Notes: generated from the sequence alone by a model not told the origin. Shown: positions 7,882-15,650, counted from the first letter of the stretch. The stretch is 17,662 nucleotides of DNA from an uncultured Oscillospiraceae bacterium (GCA_934646115.1 CAKUEM010000035.1:1-17662); one strand, 5' to 3'. Numbers and translations are program-made.

Positions 7882-9420
7882 TTAGTGCTTAAAATGGCGC
7901 GTTCCGGTAAAGATCATAGCGATCCCGTGCTTATCACACGCCTTGATGCTGTCCTCATCGCGAATCGAGCCGCCCGGCTGAATGATCGCGGTCACACCCG
8001 CCTTTGCCGCCGCCTCCACGCAATCGTCAAACGGGAAAAACGCGTCTGACGCAAGCACCGAACCGGCAACATTCTCACCGCCATACTTGATCGCCAGCTC
8101 AAGCGCCGTGATCCGATTGGTCTGCCCCGGACCGATGCCGACCGTCGCCTGATCCTTCGCCAGCACGATCGCGTTTGACTTCGTGTGCTTGACTACGGTC
8201 ATGCCAAACTTCATCGCCTTAAGCTCTTCCTCTGTCGGCGCGCGCTTCGTCACGACCTTGAAGTTTTCCTCATGATACAGCTCGCAGTTTAAATTCTGCA
8301 CTAGCAGTCCGCCCGCAACTTTTTTATAATCCAGCATATCCGCCGTATTTTTCTTCGCGATATCCGGCAGCGCAAGCAGACGGATATTCTTCTTTTTGCT
8401 CAAAATTTCCAGCGCCTCCGGAGTAAAGGACGGCGCAATGATGATCTCAAGGAAAATTTTCGCCATCTCCGCCGCAGTCGCCGCATCGCACGGGCGATTG
8501 AGCGCAACGATCCCGCCGAAAATCGAAACCGGGTCTGCCTCATACGCTTTTTTATACGCGTCGTAAATATTCTCTGCAACACCTACGCCGCAAGGGTTTG
8601 CATGCTTTACCGCCACGGCGCACGGCGCGTCAAACTCTTTAACAAGATCAAGCGCGCCGTTCGCATCGTTGATATTGTTATAAGAAAGCTCCTTGCCGTG
8701 CAGCTGTTTCGCCGCCGCGAGCGTCCCGTCAAAATGCCCGATCTCTTTATAAAATACCGCGCTTTGATGCGGATTTTCGCCGTAGCGCAGCTCCTGCGCC
8801 TTTTCAAACGTCGGCGTATACACCTCCGGGAAGCCGAGACCAAGCTGCTTGCGCAGATAATCCGCAATCAGTGCGTCATAGCTCGCGGTGTGTTCGAATA
8901 CTTTATACGCAAGCAGGCGCTTGGTATCCAGCGTTACACCGCCGTTTTCCAGCTCCGCCAGCACGCGCGCATAATCCGCCGGATCGACCACGACCGAAAC
9001 GTCCTGCCAATTTTTTGCCGCCGCACGAATCATGGTTGGACCGCCGATATCGATATTTTCGATGGCTTCCTCGAACTGTACGCCCTCTTTTAAAATCGTC
9101 TGTTTAAACGGATAGAGATTGATCGCCACCACATCAACCAGCGTGACGCCAAGCTCCTCTACCTGCTTCATATGCTCCGGATTGCCGCGCATAGCAAGAA
9201 TGCCCGCATGAACAAGCGGATGCAGCGTTTTTACGCGTCCGTCCAGACATTCCGGAAAGCCGGTCACGTCCGAAATCCCGGTAACGGCAACGCCCGCCTC
9301 GCGCAGCACTTTCGCCGTTCCACCCGTAGACACGATCTCAAACCCCTGTGCCTCCAGACCCTTTGCAAACTCTACAATTCCGGTTTTATCCGATACGCTG
9401 AGTATCGCACGTCTTTTCAT
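7882..9420 (-). CDS. purH: Bifunctional AICAR transformylase/IMP cyclohydrolase
   Basis: PurH carries out the last two steps to IMP: formylation of AICAR with 10-formyltetrahydrofolate, then ring closure. The 512-residue length is standard. The N-terminal MGS-like cyclohydrolase domain (about 1-145) contains SDKTGI, STGGT, GRVKTLHP (61-68) and NIDIGGPTMIRAAAKN (122-137). The transformylase domain (about 200-512) has LRYGENPHQ (211-219) and the catalytic pair K272-H273 in VKHANPCGVG. The ATG is preceded by GGAGG. It is 24 bases downstream of purN and 15 bases upstream of purD, consistent with one transcript. Confidence 0.97.
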   Translation of the reverse strand: MKRRAILSVSDKTGIVEFAKGLEAQGFEIVSTGGTAKVLREAGVAVTGISDVTGFPECLDGRVKTLHPLVHAGILAMRGNPEHMKQVEELGVTLVDVVAINLYPFKQTILKEGVQFEEAIENIDIGGPTMIRAAAKNWQDVSVVVDPADYARVLAELENGGVTLDTKRLLAYKVFEHTASYDALIADYLRKQLGLGFPEVYTPTFEKAQELRYGENPHQSAVFYKEIGHFDGTLAAAKQLHGKELSYNNINDANGALDLVKEFDAPCAVAVKHANPCGVGVAENIYDAYKKAYEADPVSIFGGIVALNRPCDAATAAEMAKIFLEIIIAPSFTPEALEILSKKKNIRLLALPDIAKKNTADMLDYKKVAGGLLVQNLNCELYHEENFKVVTKRAPTEEELKAMKFGMTVVKHTKSNAIVLAKDQATVGIGPGQTNRITALELAIKYGGENVAGSVLASDAFFPFDDCVEAAAKAGVTAIIQPGGSIRDEDSIKACDKHGIAMIFTGTRHFKH

Positions 9421-9444
9421 GCTCTTTCCTCCAAAATCACGTGT

Positions 9445-10071
9445 TTATTTTGAAATTTTCACTTTTCCGTTTTCAACCTTGACCTTCCCGTCGCAGCAAA
9501 GGCGCAGCGCCTCGGGCAGAATGACCCACTCGCACTCGCGCATAACGCGCTTTTGCAGGGTTTCCGGTGTGTCATCCTCAAGGATCTCCGTGCTTTTTTG
9601 CAGAATGATCGGTCCTCCGTCGGTCACCTCGCTAACGAAATGCACGGTTGCCCCCGTCAGCTTCACGCCGTAGTCAAGCGCCGCGCGATGCACGCGCAGA
9701 CCATAAAACCCATCGCCGCAAAAGCTTGGAATGAGCGACGGATGCACATTCAGCACTTTGTTTTTATACACCTCGCAAAACTTAGGCGACAGGATATACA
9801 TAAACCCTGCGAGCACAACGATCTCCGCTTGCACCGCTTCCAGCTGCGCAAGGATCGCATCGGTATAAGCTGCTCTGTCTGAATACGCTTTGCGCTCGAC
9901 CACATAGGTCGGAATCCCCGCTGCCTCGGCGCGTTGGAGCGCATACGCGTCCTTCCCTGAGGAAATCACCGCGCACAGCGTTCCGTTTTCCAGGCGCCCC
10001 GCCGCCTTCGCGTCGATGATCGCCTGCAAATTCGAGCCGCCGCCCGAGACCAAAACCGCAACATTTAGCAT
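9445..10071 (-). CDS. purN: Phosphoribosylglycinamide formyltransferase
   Basis: PurN transfers a formyl group from 10-formyltetrahydrofolate to GAR. The open frame extends upstream, but the family start is the ATG at 10069-10071 (MLNVAVLVSGGGSNLQA), giving 208 residues. Catalytic residues match E. coli N106/H108/D144: N108 and H110 in VLNVHPSLIPSF, and D151 in SEVTDGGPII. The GDGFYG variant after HPSLIPSF is typical of clostridial members. The last residues (about 195-208) are lysine-rich and probably disordered. The gene overlaps the end of purM by 7 bases (ATGCTAA), indicating coupled translation. Confidence 0.96.
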   Translation of the reverse strand: MLNVAVLVSGGGSNLQAIIDAKAAGRLENGTLCAVISSGKDAYALQRAEAAGIPTYVVERKAYSDRAAYTDAILAQLEAVQAEIVVLAGFMYILSPKFCEVYKNKVLNVHPSLIPSFCGDGFYGLRVHRAALDYGVKLTGATVHFVSEVTDGGPIILQKSTEILEDDTPETLQKRVMRECEWVILPEALRLCCDGKVKVENGKVKISK

Positions 10072-11102
10072 AAGCAAATGCCCCGCTCGCCCTGCACGAC
10101 CTCGCCCAGCACGCACACGCGCTCGCCACAATCAGACAAAATCTTCATCGCGCGGTCCGCGTCCTCGCGGCTGACCGCAAGCACAAGCGAGATGCCCATA
10201 TTAAACGTGTTATACATATCACGCTCCGGAATATTTCCGGTTTTCTCGAGAAGGCGGAAGATCGCCGGCACTTCATAGGCGCCCTTCTCAATCTTCGCGC
10301 ACGCGCCCTCCGGCAGCATACGCGGAATATTTTCATAAAATCCGCCGCCGGTGATGTTGGAAATACCCTTCACACGCACGGCACGCGTGAGCGTATTTAA
10401 CGATTTCACATAAATGCGCGTCGGACGAAGCAACTCCTCGCCCAATGTACAGCCCAGCTCTTCCACATGGCGTTCAAGCGTTTCGCGCTTCATATCAAAC
10501 ACATGACGCACGAGCGAATATCCGTTAGAATGCAAGCCGCTTGACGCAACGCCGAGCAGCACATCGCCCGCAGCGATCTGCTTGCCATCGATGATATCGT
10601 CATAATCAACCATACCGACCGAGAAGCCCGCCACGTCATATTCGCCCACCGGATAAAAGCCCGGCATTTCCGCAGTTTCGCCGCCGATGAGCGCCGCGCC
10701 CGCCTGGCGGCAGCCCTCTGCGATACCGGAAACGATCTGCTCGACCAGCTCTGGGATATTTTTACCGAGTGCAAGATAATCTAAGAAAAACAGCGGCATT
10801 GCGCCCGAGCACGCGATATCGTTCACGCACATCGCTACGCAATCGATCCCGATCGTGTCATGTTTATCAAGCAAAAACGCAAGGCGCAGCTTCGTTCCCA
10901 CGCCGTCTGTCCCGGACACAAAAACCGGGCGCTTCATGCCGGAAAGATCCGGCGCGAACAGACCGCCGAATCCGCCGATCCCGCTCAGCACGCCGCTGTT
11001 ATATGTACTTTCCACATGGGATTTGATCAGTTCCACCGCACGGTAGCCCGCGGTTACGTCTACGCCTGCCGCTTTATAGCTTTCGCTTCTGCTATCTCTC
11101 AT
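10065..11102 (-). CDS. purM: Phosphoribosylformylglycinamidine cyclo-ligase (AIR synthetase)
   Basis: PurM closes the imidazole ring of FGAM with ATP to give AIR. I chose the ATG at 11100-11102 (MRDSRSESYKAAGVDV), which follows GGGAG and gives 345 residues, the usual size; 27 upstream in-frame codons do not resemble the family. Diagnostic segments are YKAAGVDVTAGY (9-20), FVSGTDGVGTKL (61-72), DCVAMCVNDI (87-96) and the later NITGGGFYENIPRMLP. The start overlaps purF by 11 bases and the end overlaps purN by 7, so the three genes are probably translated as a coupled set. Confidence 0.96.
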   Translation of the reverse strand: MRDSRSESYKAAGVDVTAGYRAVELIKSHVESTYNSGVLSGIGGFGGLFAPDLSGMKRPVFVSGTDGVGTKLRLAFLLDKHDTIGIDCVAMCVNDIACSGAMPLFFLDYLALGKNIPELVEQIVSGIAEGCRQAGAALIGGETAEMPGFYPVGEYDVAGFSVGMVDYDDIIDGKQIAAGDVLLGVASSGLHSNGYSLVRHVFDMKRETLERHVEELGCTLGEELLRPTRIYVKSLNTLTRAVRVKGISNITGGGFYENIPRMLPEGACAKIEKGAYEVPAIFRLLEKTGNIPERDMYNTFNMGISLVLAVSREDADRAMKILSDCGERVCVLGEVVQGERGICLC

Positions 11103-12555
11103 TGTCTGCCGCGCTCCCTTCAAATGCCGTTTTTTCAAGACTGTCCGGAACCTCGATCGAATAATCGCCGGTAAAGCACGCATTGCAGAAGCCGACCTTC
11201 AGCCCGCGCACCGTTTCCGGCAGGTCCTCCACGCGCAGATAATCGAGCGAATCCGCCCCGATGATGCTGCGGATCTCCTCAATGCTGCGATTATGGGCAA
11301 TCAGCATGCTGCGATCCGGCACATCCGTGCCAAAGAAGCAAGGGTGCAAAAACGGCGGCGACGAGATGCGCATATGTACCTCGGTCGCACCTGCCTCGCG
11401 CAGCAGACTGACGATGCGCGCGCAGGTTGTTCCGCGCACGATCGAATCATCCACCATGATGACGCGCTTGCCCGCAACCGTTGCCGCAAGCGCATTTAAT
11501 TTGATTCGAACCGAGCGCTGCCGCTGTCCCTGCGAGGGCTGGATAAACGTGCGCCCGATGTAGCGGTTTTTAATCAGACCTACACCATACGGAATGCCGG
11601 ATTCCTGCGCAAAGCCCATCGCCGCCGACAAGCCGGAATCCGGAACGCCGATTACGATATCCGCCTCGTTTTCATTCCGCCGCGCCAGACAGCGCCCTGC
11701 CTCCTGCCGCGATTGATCAACTGAAACGCCGTCGATCACACTGTCCGGTCGCGCAAAATAAACATATTCAAACACGCAAAGCGACTCTCGCGCTTTCAGC
11801 CCGCAATGCATTGAATGAATTCGTCCGTCCTCGACCACAACGATCTCGCCCGGCTCTACGTCGCGGATAAACTCTGCGCCGACCGCGTCAAACGCGCAGC
11901 TTTCCGATGCGAACACCACGGTTTTCCCGATGCGCCCCATGCACAACGGGCGGAAACCATTGGGGTCACGCACGGCGATCAGCTTGCGCTGGCTCATGAT
12001 CAGAAGCGAGTATGCACCGTGCAGGTACTGCATCGCGCATTTCGCCGCGTCCTCAAGCGTGTCGGAATTCATGCGCTCGCGCACGATCATATATGCGATC
12101 ACTTCCGAGTCGTTGCTGGTATGGAAAATACCGCCGCGGCGCTCCACATCCTGCCGCAGCTCGCGCGCATTGACTATATTTCCGTTATGCGCAACCGCGA
12201 GGTTCCCATACACGTGGCTCAGCACGATCGGCTGCGCGTTCACGCGATGCGCAAGCCCGGTCGTGGAATAACGCACATGCCCAATCGCAAGATCCCCGGT
12301 CAGCTCGCGCAGATTGTTTTCATGAAAAACGTCCGGCACAAGTCCGGAATCCTTGTGGAATACGATACGTGTCCCGTCTGACGCTGCGATCCCGCAAGAC
12401 TCCTGCCCACGGTGCTGCAAGGCGTAAAGCGCGTTATAGGTTTCGCCCGCGGCGTTGATATGCTCATCCGCCGCAGCCGCAATGCCGAACAGCCCGCACT
12501 CCTCATGCAGCTTATCCGGCCCTTTGTGATATTTCCGTGTCACCCTGTATTTCAT
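11092..12555 (-). CDS. purF: Amidophosphoribosyltransferase (glutamine PRPP amidotransferase)
   Basis: PurF makes phosphoribosylamine from PRPP and glutamine, the committed and feedback-inhibited step. I prefer the ATG at 12553-12555 (after AGAAAGG), giving 487 residues; a TTG seven codons upstream has no good ribosome site. The catalytic cysteine is C20 in EECGLFGI, so a 19-residue propeptide is removed, as in the Bacillus-type enzyme. The glutaminase domain has QHRGQES (47-53) and AHNGNIVN (122-129). The PRPP loop is VIMVDDSIVRGTT (365-377). Four cysteines match the Bacillus [4Fe-4S] ligands: C260, C406, C457 and C460 (FCNACFTG). That cluster makes the family oxygen-sensitive and fits an anaerobe, an inference. 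Confidence 0.96.
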   Translation of the reverse strand: MKYRVTRKYHKGPDKLHEECGLFGIAAAADEHINAAGETYNALYALQHRGQESCGIAASDGTRIVFHKDSGLVPDVFHENNLRELTGDLAIGHVRYSTTGLAHRVNAQPIVLSHVYGNLAVAHNGNIVNARELRQDVERRGGIFHTSNDSEVIAYMIVRERMNSDTLEDAAKCAMQYLHGAYSLLIMSQRKLIAVRDPNGFRPLCMGRIGKTVVFASESCAFDAVGAEFIRDVEPGEIVVVEDGRIHSMHCGLKARESLCVFEYVYFARPDSVIDGVSVDQSRQEAGRCLARRNENEADIVIGVPDSGLSAAMGFAQESGIPYGVGLIKNRYIGRTFIQPSQGQRQRSVRIKLNALAATVAGKRVIMVDDSIVRGTTCARIVSLLREAGATEVHMRISSPPFLHPCFFGTDVPDRSMLIAHNRSIEEIRSIIGADSLDYLRVEDLPETVRGLKVGFCNACFTGDYSIEVPDSLEKTAFEGSAADNER

Positions 12556-12597
12556 CTTTTCAAGCCTTTCTTTCAAATCCGTTGCAGCCCAAACGAT

Positions 12598-13308
12598 TTA
12601 TTCACCAAGCAGGCGGCGCATGACCTCCTGATACGCGCCTTCCACGTTGCCGAGATCGCGGCGGAAACGGTCTTTATCCAGCTTTTCGCCGGTCTTGCTG
12701 TCCCAGAAACGGCAGGTGTCCGGCGAGATCTCGTCCGCCAGGACGATCGTACCGTCTGAAAGGCGACCAAACTCCAGCTTAAAGTCAATCAGTTCAATGC
12801 CCGCATCCTTTAAATAATCCGATAAAATCTCATTGATTTTCAGCGCATAGCGGTCGATCGTCTTAAGCTCCTCCGGCGTAGCGAGATCAAGCGCCATTAC
12901 GTGATAGGTGTTGATAAACGGATCGCCCAGCGCATCGTCTTTATAGCTATATTCCAAAACGGTTTTCGCAAGCTTCGTGCCCTCCGGAAGACCAAGGCGC
13001 TTCGAGAGCGAGCCGGCGGCGATATTGCGTACGATCACTTCAAGCGGAACGATCGTCACTTTTTTCACCACGGTCTCACGGTCGGAGATCTCTTTGACAA
13101 AATGGGTGGGAATGCCCTTCGCCTCGAGCATTTTCATCAGGTGATTGGTCACGCGGTTGTTGATGACGCCCTTGCCCACGATCGTCCCTTTTTTCTCGCC
13201 GTTAAATGCGGTCGCATCGTCCTTATAATCCACGATATAGAGCTCCGGATCATCGGTCTTAAAGACTTTTTTTGCCTTGCCCTCATAAAGCTGCTCTAAC
13301 TTTTTCAT
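12598..13308 (-). CDS. purC: SAICAR synthetase
   Basis: PurC ligates aspartate to CAIR with ATP. The 236-residue length is standard for the bacterial single-domain enzyme. It starts MKKLEQLYEGKAKKVF, the usual ATP-site N-terminus, and shows the signatures PLEVIVRNIAAGSL (88-101) and IELIDFKLEFG (171-181), plus LADEISPDTCRFWD (190-203). The ATG overlaps the purE stop by 4 bases (ATGA). A 42-base gap before purF carries the purF ribosome site and no terminator-like hairpin, so transcription should continue. Confidence 0.97.
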   Translation of the reverse strand: MKKLEQLYEGKAKKVFKTDDPELYIVDYKDDATAFNGEKKGTIVGKGVINNRVTNHLMKMLEAKGIPTHFVKEISDRETVVKKVTIVPLEVIVRNIAAGSLSKRLGLPEGTKLAKTVLEYSYKDDALGDPFINTYHVMALDLATPEELKTIDRYALKINEILSDYLKDAGIELIDFKLEFGRLSDGTIVLADEISPDTCRFWDSKTGEKLDKDRFRRDLGNVEGAYQEVMRRLLGE

Positions 13309-13805
13309 AACAAAGAAACCTCCTTCTGAATGTCTGCATCCTTTTTCATAACTTCTTTTGCCATATTTTCTTTAAACTCGCGCATCGCCTGCGCAAGCGC
13401 GGGATCAGAGATCGCGAGCATCTGCACAGCAAGCAGCGCAGCGTTTTGCGCGCCATCGACCGCAACAGTCGCCACCGGGATCCCCTTCGGCATCTGCACC
13501 ATGGAAAGCAAGCTGTCAAGTCCGCCCATGAGCGATGTTTTGATCGGCACGCCAATCACCGGAAGCGTGGTGTACGCAGCGATCACCCCGGCAAGATGCG
13601 CAGCCTTGCCCGCCGCCGCAATGATTGCGCCGAAGCCCTCCTGCTCCGCTGTTTTCGCAAATTGTTCTGCCTCGCCCGGCGTTCTGTGCGCAGAAATCAC
13701 ACGAACCTCACAGGGTACGTGGAATTCCCGCAGGCAAGAAACCGCGGCCTTCATCGTTGCAAGGTCACTGTCTGACCCCATGACAACGGCAACCTTTTTC
13801 GCCAT
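13305..13805 (-). CDS. purE: N5-carboxyaminoimidazole ribonucleotide mutase, class I PurE
   Basis: PurE converts N5-CAIR to CAIR. The 166-residue protein has the class I hallmarks: VVMGSDSD (7-14), SAHRTP with the catalytic-type histidine H40, and the glycine-rich GKAAHLAGV (66-74), followed by the PIKTSLMGGLDSLLSMVQMP stretch (87-106). The ATG at 13803-13805 follows a strong AGGAGG. Class I PurE normally works with PurK, which is not in the window. It is the first structural gene of the operon, and its ribosome site begins just after the leader terminator, so its expression probably depends on readthrough of that terminator. Confidence 0.96.
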   Translation of the reverse strand: MAKKVAVVMGSDSDLATMKAAVSCLREFHVPCEVRVISAHRTPGEAEQFAKTAEQEGFGAIIAAAGKAAHLAGVIAAYTTLPVIGVPIKTSLMGGLDSLLSMVQMPKGIPVATVAVDGAQNAALLAVQMLAISDPALAQAMREFKENMAKEVMKKDADIQKEVSLL

Positions 13806-13822
13806 GCTTCATTCCTCCTGAT

Positions 13823-13852
13823 AAAAATAAAAAAGCGCCGCAAAGCGACACT
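13823..13852 (-). terminator. Leader terminator (attenuator) upstream of purE
   Basis: On the minus strand AGTGTCGC, a TTT loop and GCGGCGCT form an 8-bp stem (13834-13852) that uses two G-U pairs, followed by six T and then a further T-rich run. It lies between the pur promoter and the purE ribosome site, so it should stop transcripts unless prevented. That position, before the first gene of the operon, is the mark of attenuation control. Confidence 0.8.
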
Positions 13853-13857
13853 TCTAT

Positions 13858-13935
13858 TTACACTTCTTTAGCGAACGACAAAAAGCTGCACGAGTAGCCA
13901 TGCAAATCGCCGATAAAACACAGCTGCTTCTGCAT
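13858..13935 (-). CDS. Putative 25-residue pur leader peptide
   Basis: A short frame beginning ATG at 13933-13935 (MQKQLCFIGD...) and ending TAA at 13858-13860 encodes 25 residues. Its ribosome site is strong, GCAAAGGAG with 8 bases to the ATG. It lies wholly within the leader between the pur promoter and the attenuator, and its stop codon is 5 bases before the terminator stem. The peptide has three Phe (7, 18, 21), two Cys (6, 16), three Ser (15, 17, 20) and ends FAKEV. No single codon is repeated enough to suggest a classical amino-acid sensor. I do not recognise it as a known family. Translation as a regulatory event is inferred from position; it could also be fortuitous. Confidence 0.55.
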   Translation of the reverse strand: MQKQLCFIGDLHGYSCSFLSFAKEV

Positions 13936-13965
13936 GCGGTACACTCCTTTGCAGTAAGATAAGAG

Positions 13966-13988
13966 GCAAAGGCGCCCGCGCCCTTTGC
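13966..13988 (-). promoter_or_regulatory. 5' leader hairpin of the pur transcript, overlapping alternative pairings
   Basis: Near the predicted 5' end of the RNA, GCAAAGG and CCTTTGC pair as a 7-bp stem around a 9-base GC-rich loop. The downstream arm is also complementary to the GCAAAGG inside the leader ORF ribosome site (13944-13952). The hairpin could therefore form alone or be exchanged for a structure that hides that site. This does not match the purine, PRPP or ZTP riboswitch consensus patterns as I know them. Confidence 0.55.
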
Positions 13989-13998
13989 AACTATTCTT

Positions 13999-14027
13999 AT
14001 TTTAGTGCATTTTCGCGCAAAAAGCAA
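13999..14027 (-). promoter_or_regulatory. Promoter of the pur operon
   Basis: On the minus strand TTGCTT (14022-14027), a 17-base spacer and TAAAAT (13999-14004) form a reasonable housekeeping promoter. It is divergent from spoVFA and would give a leader of roughly 170 bases up to the terminator. The -35 is imperfect. Confidence 0.65.
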
Positions 14028-14123
14028 GGTCTTTGCGGTGCGAATTGAAACTTTTGTAGATTTACACAGTTTCCTGCAGGAGCACGCGGATGAGCTTGGT
14101 AAAAAGTCCAGTTCGGACGATGC

Positions 14124-14151
14124 ACCACTTTGGCGCAGCGTCAATATAATA
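14124..14151 (+). promoter_or_regulatory. Candidate mother-cell (sigma-K-like) promoter for spoVFAB
   Basis: AATATAATA (14143-14151) differs from the sigma-K -10 pattern CATAnnnTA only in its first base, and an AC dinucleotide (14124-14125) sits 17 bases upstream, as in the sigma-K -35. spoVFAB is sigma-K controlled in Bacillus. TATAAT is also present (14145-14150), but no TTGACA-like -35 is at the right distance. The pattern is short and degenerate, so this is a weak call. Confidence 0.3.
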
Positions 14152-14179
14152 GAGCAGAAAGGAGTGCTGCAAAACGACT

Positions 14180-15061
14180 ATGGACACGAAAAAAGCCTTT
14201 GCCGTGCTGGGCGGAGACCTGCGACAGTGCCATTTGGCGGAGCTGCTTTCTGCCGATGGGCATGCCGTTTCCGCGTATGCACTGGATAAATATGAATTTA
14301 CCGGCGCTGTAACGCGCTGTTACAATCTGCAGGAGCTTGCGCGGCGCGTGGATTGCGTTGTGCTGCCGCTCCCGGTCACGAATGGCGCAGGGCTGTTAAA
14401 CGCGCCGCTCTCTCTGGATTCCTACCTGCTGGAAGATGTTTTTAATCTGTTCGCAACCGGACAAACCGTGGTTGCAGGCAAGGTGGATCATAATTTATTT
14501 GAAAAAGCCGGACGCAACGGGGTGCAGCTTTTCGACTACTTAGAGCGCGAGGAATTTTCCGTGGCAAACGCCATCCCGTCCGCCGAAGGTGCGGTGCAGC
14601 TCGCGATGGAGGAGCTTGCCATCACGCTGCGGCAGGCGCGCTGTCTCGTGATCGGCTATGGACGCATCGGTAAGCTGCTCGCGCATTATCTGCGCGGCTT
14701 CGGCGCAGACGTCACGGTTTCCGCGCGGAAATACGGCGATATCGCCTGGATCGAGGCGTTTGGCTATCACAGCGCGCATACCGCGCAGCTTTCCGGGCTG
14801 CTCGGTGAATTTGATGTGATTTTCAACACCGTTCCGGCGGAGGTGCTTGACCGCGCGCTACTTCGCGAACTGCGCGAGGATTGCCTGGTCATCGATCTGG
14901 CATCCAAGCCGGGCGGCGTGAATTTCGCGGCGGCGAAACAGCTCGGCGTGCGAACGATCTGGGCGCTCTCGCTGCCCGGAAAGGTTGCCCCTGTGACTGC
15001 CGCCTGCGTGATGAAACAAACGATTTATAATATTTTAGACGAATGGAGGGCAAAACCATGA
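14180..15061 (+). CDS. spoVFA: Dipicolinate synthase subunit A
   Basis: With subunit B, this NAD(P)-dependent oxidoreductase makes dipicolinic acid from a lysine-pathway intermediate (dihydrodipicolinate or its hydrated form) in the mother cell; the product loads the spore core. The 293-residue protein begins FAVLGGDLRQ, matching the VIGGDxRQ start of the family. It carries a Rossmann fold with GYGRIG (159-164) in CLVIGYGRIGKLLAHYLRGFG, followed by VSARK (180-184), FNTVPA (215-220) and DLASKPGG (239-246). An AAAGGAG lies upstream but about 15 bases from the ATG, a long spacing, and no better in-frame start is present. It is divergent from purE and overlaps spoVFB by 4 bases (ATGA). Its presence implies a spore former using the SpoVF route. 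Confidence 0.95.
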   Translation: MDTKKAFAVLGGDLRQCHLAELLSADGHAVSAYALDKYEFTGAVTRCYNLQELARRVDCVVLPLPVTNGAGLLNAPLSLDSYLLEDVFNLFATGQTVVAGKVDHNLFEKAGRNGVQLFDYLEREEFSVANAIPSAEGAVQLAMEELAITLRQARCLVIGYGRIGKLLAHYLRGFGADVTVSARKYGDIAWIEAFGYHSAHTAQLSGLLGEFDVIFNTVPAEVLDRALLRELREDCLVIDLASKPGGVNFAAAKQLGVRTIWALSLPGKVAPVTAACVMKQTIYNILDEWRAKP

Positions 15062-15636
15062 CGATCGGGTTTGCACTCTGCGGCTCATTCTGCACATTTT
15101 CCAAAGTGATCCCGCAGATCGCGGCGCTCGTTTCGGCGGGCTATGATGTGCTGCCGATCATGTCGCCCGTGGCTTACACGACCGATACGCGCTTTGGCAA
15201 AGCCGCCGATTTTAACGAAACGATCCGCACGCTTTGCGGCCGCGAAATCATCACGACGATCGCCGAGGCAGAGCCGATCGGTCCGAAACGCCTGCTCGAC
15301 GCGCTGATCATCGCCCCCGCAACCGGAAACACGCTTGCAAAGCTTGCGCACGGCATTACCGACACCGCAGTAACCATGGCGGCGAAAGCGCATTTGCGCA
15401 ATGCGCGTCCGCTGCTGCTTGCGGTTTCAACCAACGACGGATTATATACCAGCGCGGCAAATATCGGAACGCTTGCCGCGCGGCGGCATGTCTATTTTGT
15501 TCCCTATGGGCAGGACGATGCCGCAGGAAAGCCAAACTCGCTGGTTGCCGATATGGCGCGCATCCCGGAGGCGCTTTCCGCCGCGCTGCTTGGAAAGCAG
15601 CTTCAGCCCGTGCTGCTCGGCGCGCAGTCAAATTAA
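15058..15636 (+). CDS. spoVFB: Dipicolinate synthase subunit B
   Basis: Flavoprotein-like subunit of dipicolinate synthase. I take the ATG at 15058-15060 (MTIGFALCGSFC), preceded by GGAGGG and overlapping the spoVFA stop; an ATG five codons upstream lies before that ribosome site. The 192 residues show GFALCGSFCTFSKVI (4-18), VLPIMSP (31-37), and the APATGNTLAKLAHGITDTAVTMA stretch (86-108) shared with the UbiX/Dfp-type flavin fold. The product length is usual. The gene ends 14 bases before a large hairpin that serves as terminator. Confidence 0.95.
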   Translation: MTIGFALCGSFCTFSKVIPQIAALVSAGYDVLPIMSPVAYTTDTRFGKAADFNETIRTLCGREIITTIAEAEPIGPKRLLDALIIAPATGNTLAKLAHGITDTAVTMAAKAHLRNARPLLLAVSTNDGLYTSAANIGTLAARRHVYFVPYGQDDAAGKPNSLVADMARIPEALSAALLGKQLQPVLLGAQSN

Positions 15637-15650
15637 AAAATTGCGCAAAA

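Noticed and set aside
12556..12576. TTG start adding seven residues to PurF
   Set aside because: The ATG at 12555 has a better-placed AGAAAGG, and the extension would only lengthen the removed propeptide.
13823..13992. Known riboswitch (purine, PRPP or ZTP) before purE
   Set aside because: I do not see the conserved loops or junction sequences of these classes. An Infernal search would settle it.
14101..14118. Small hairpin GTCC/GGAC followed by five T on the minus strand
   Set aside because: The stem is only 4 bp and no gene on the minus strand precedes it, so it is unlikely to be a real terminator.
13854..14144. 96-codon minus-strand frame across the pur leader
   Set aside because: It crosses the promoter and hairpins and has no ribosome site. 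The 25-codon frame in another register has a strong one.
14005..14289. 94-codon plus-strand frame upstream of and overlapping spoVFA
   Set aside because: It starts with a GTG inside the minus-strand pur promoter without a ribosome site, then runs into spoVFA in a different frame. The middle has coding-like composition but matches nothing I know.
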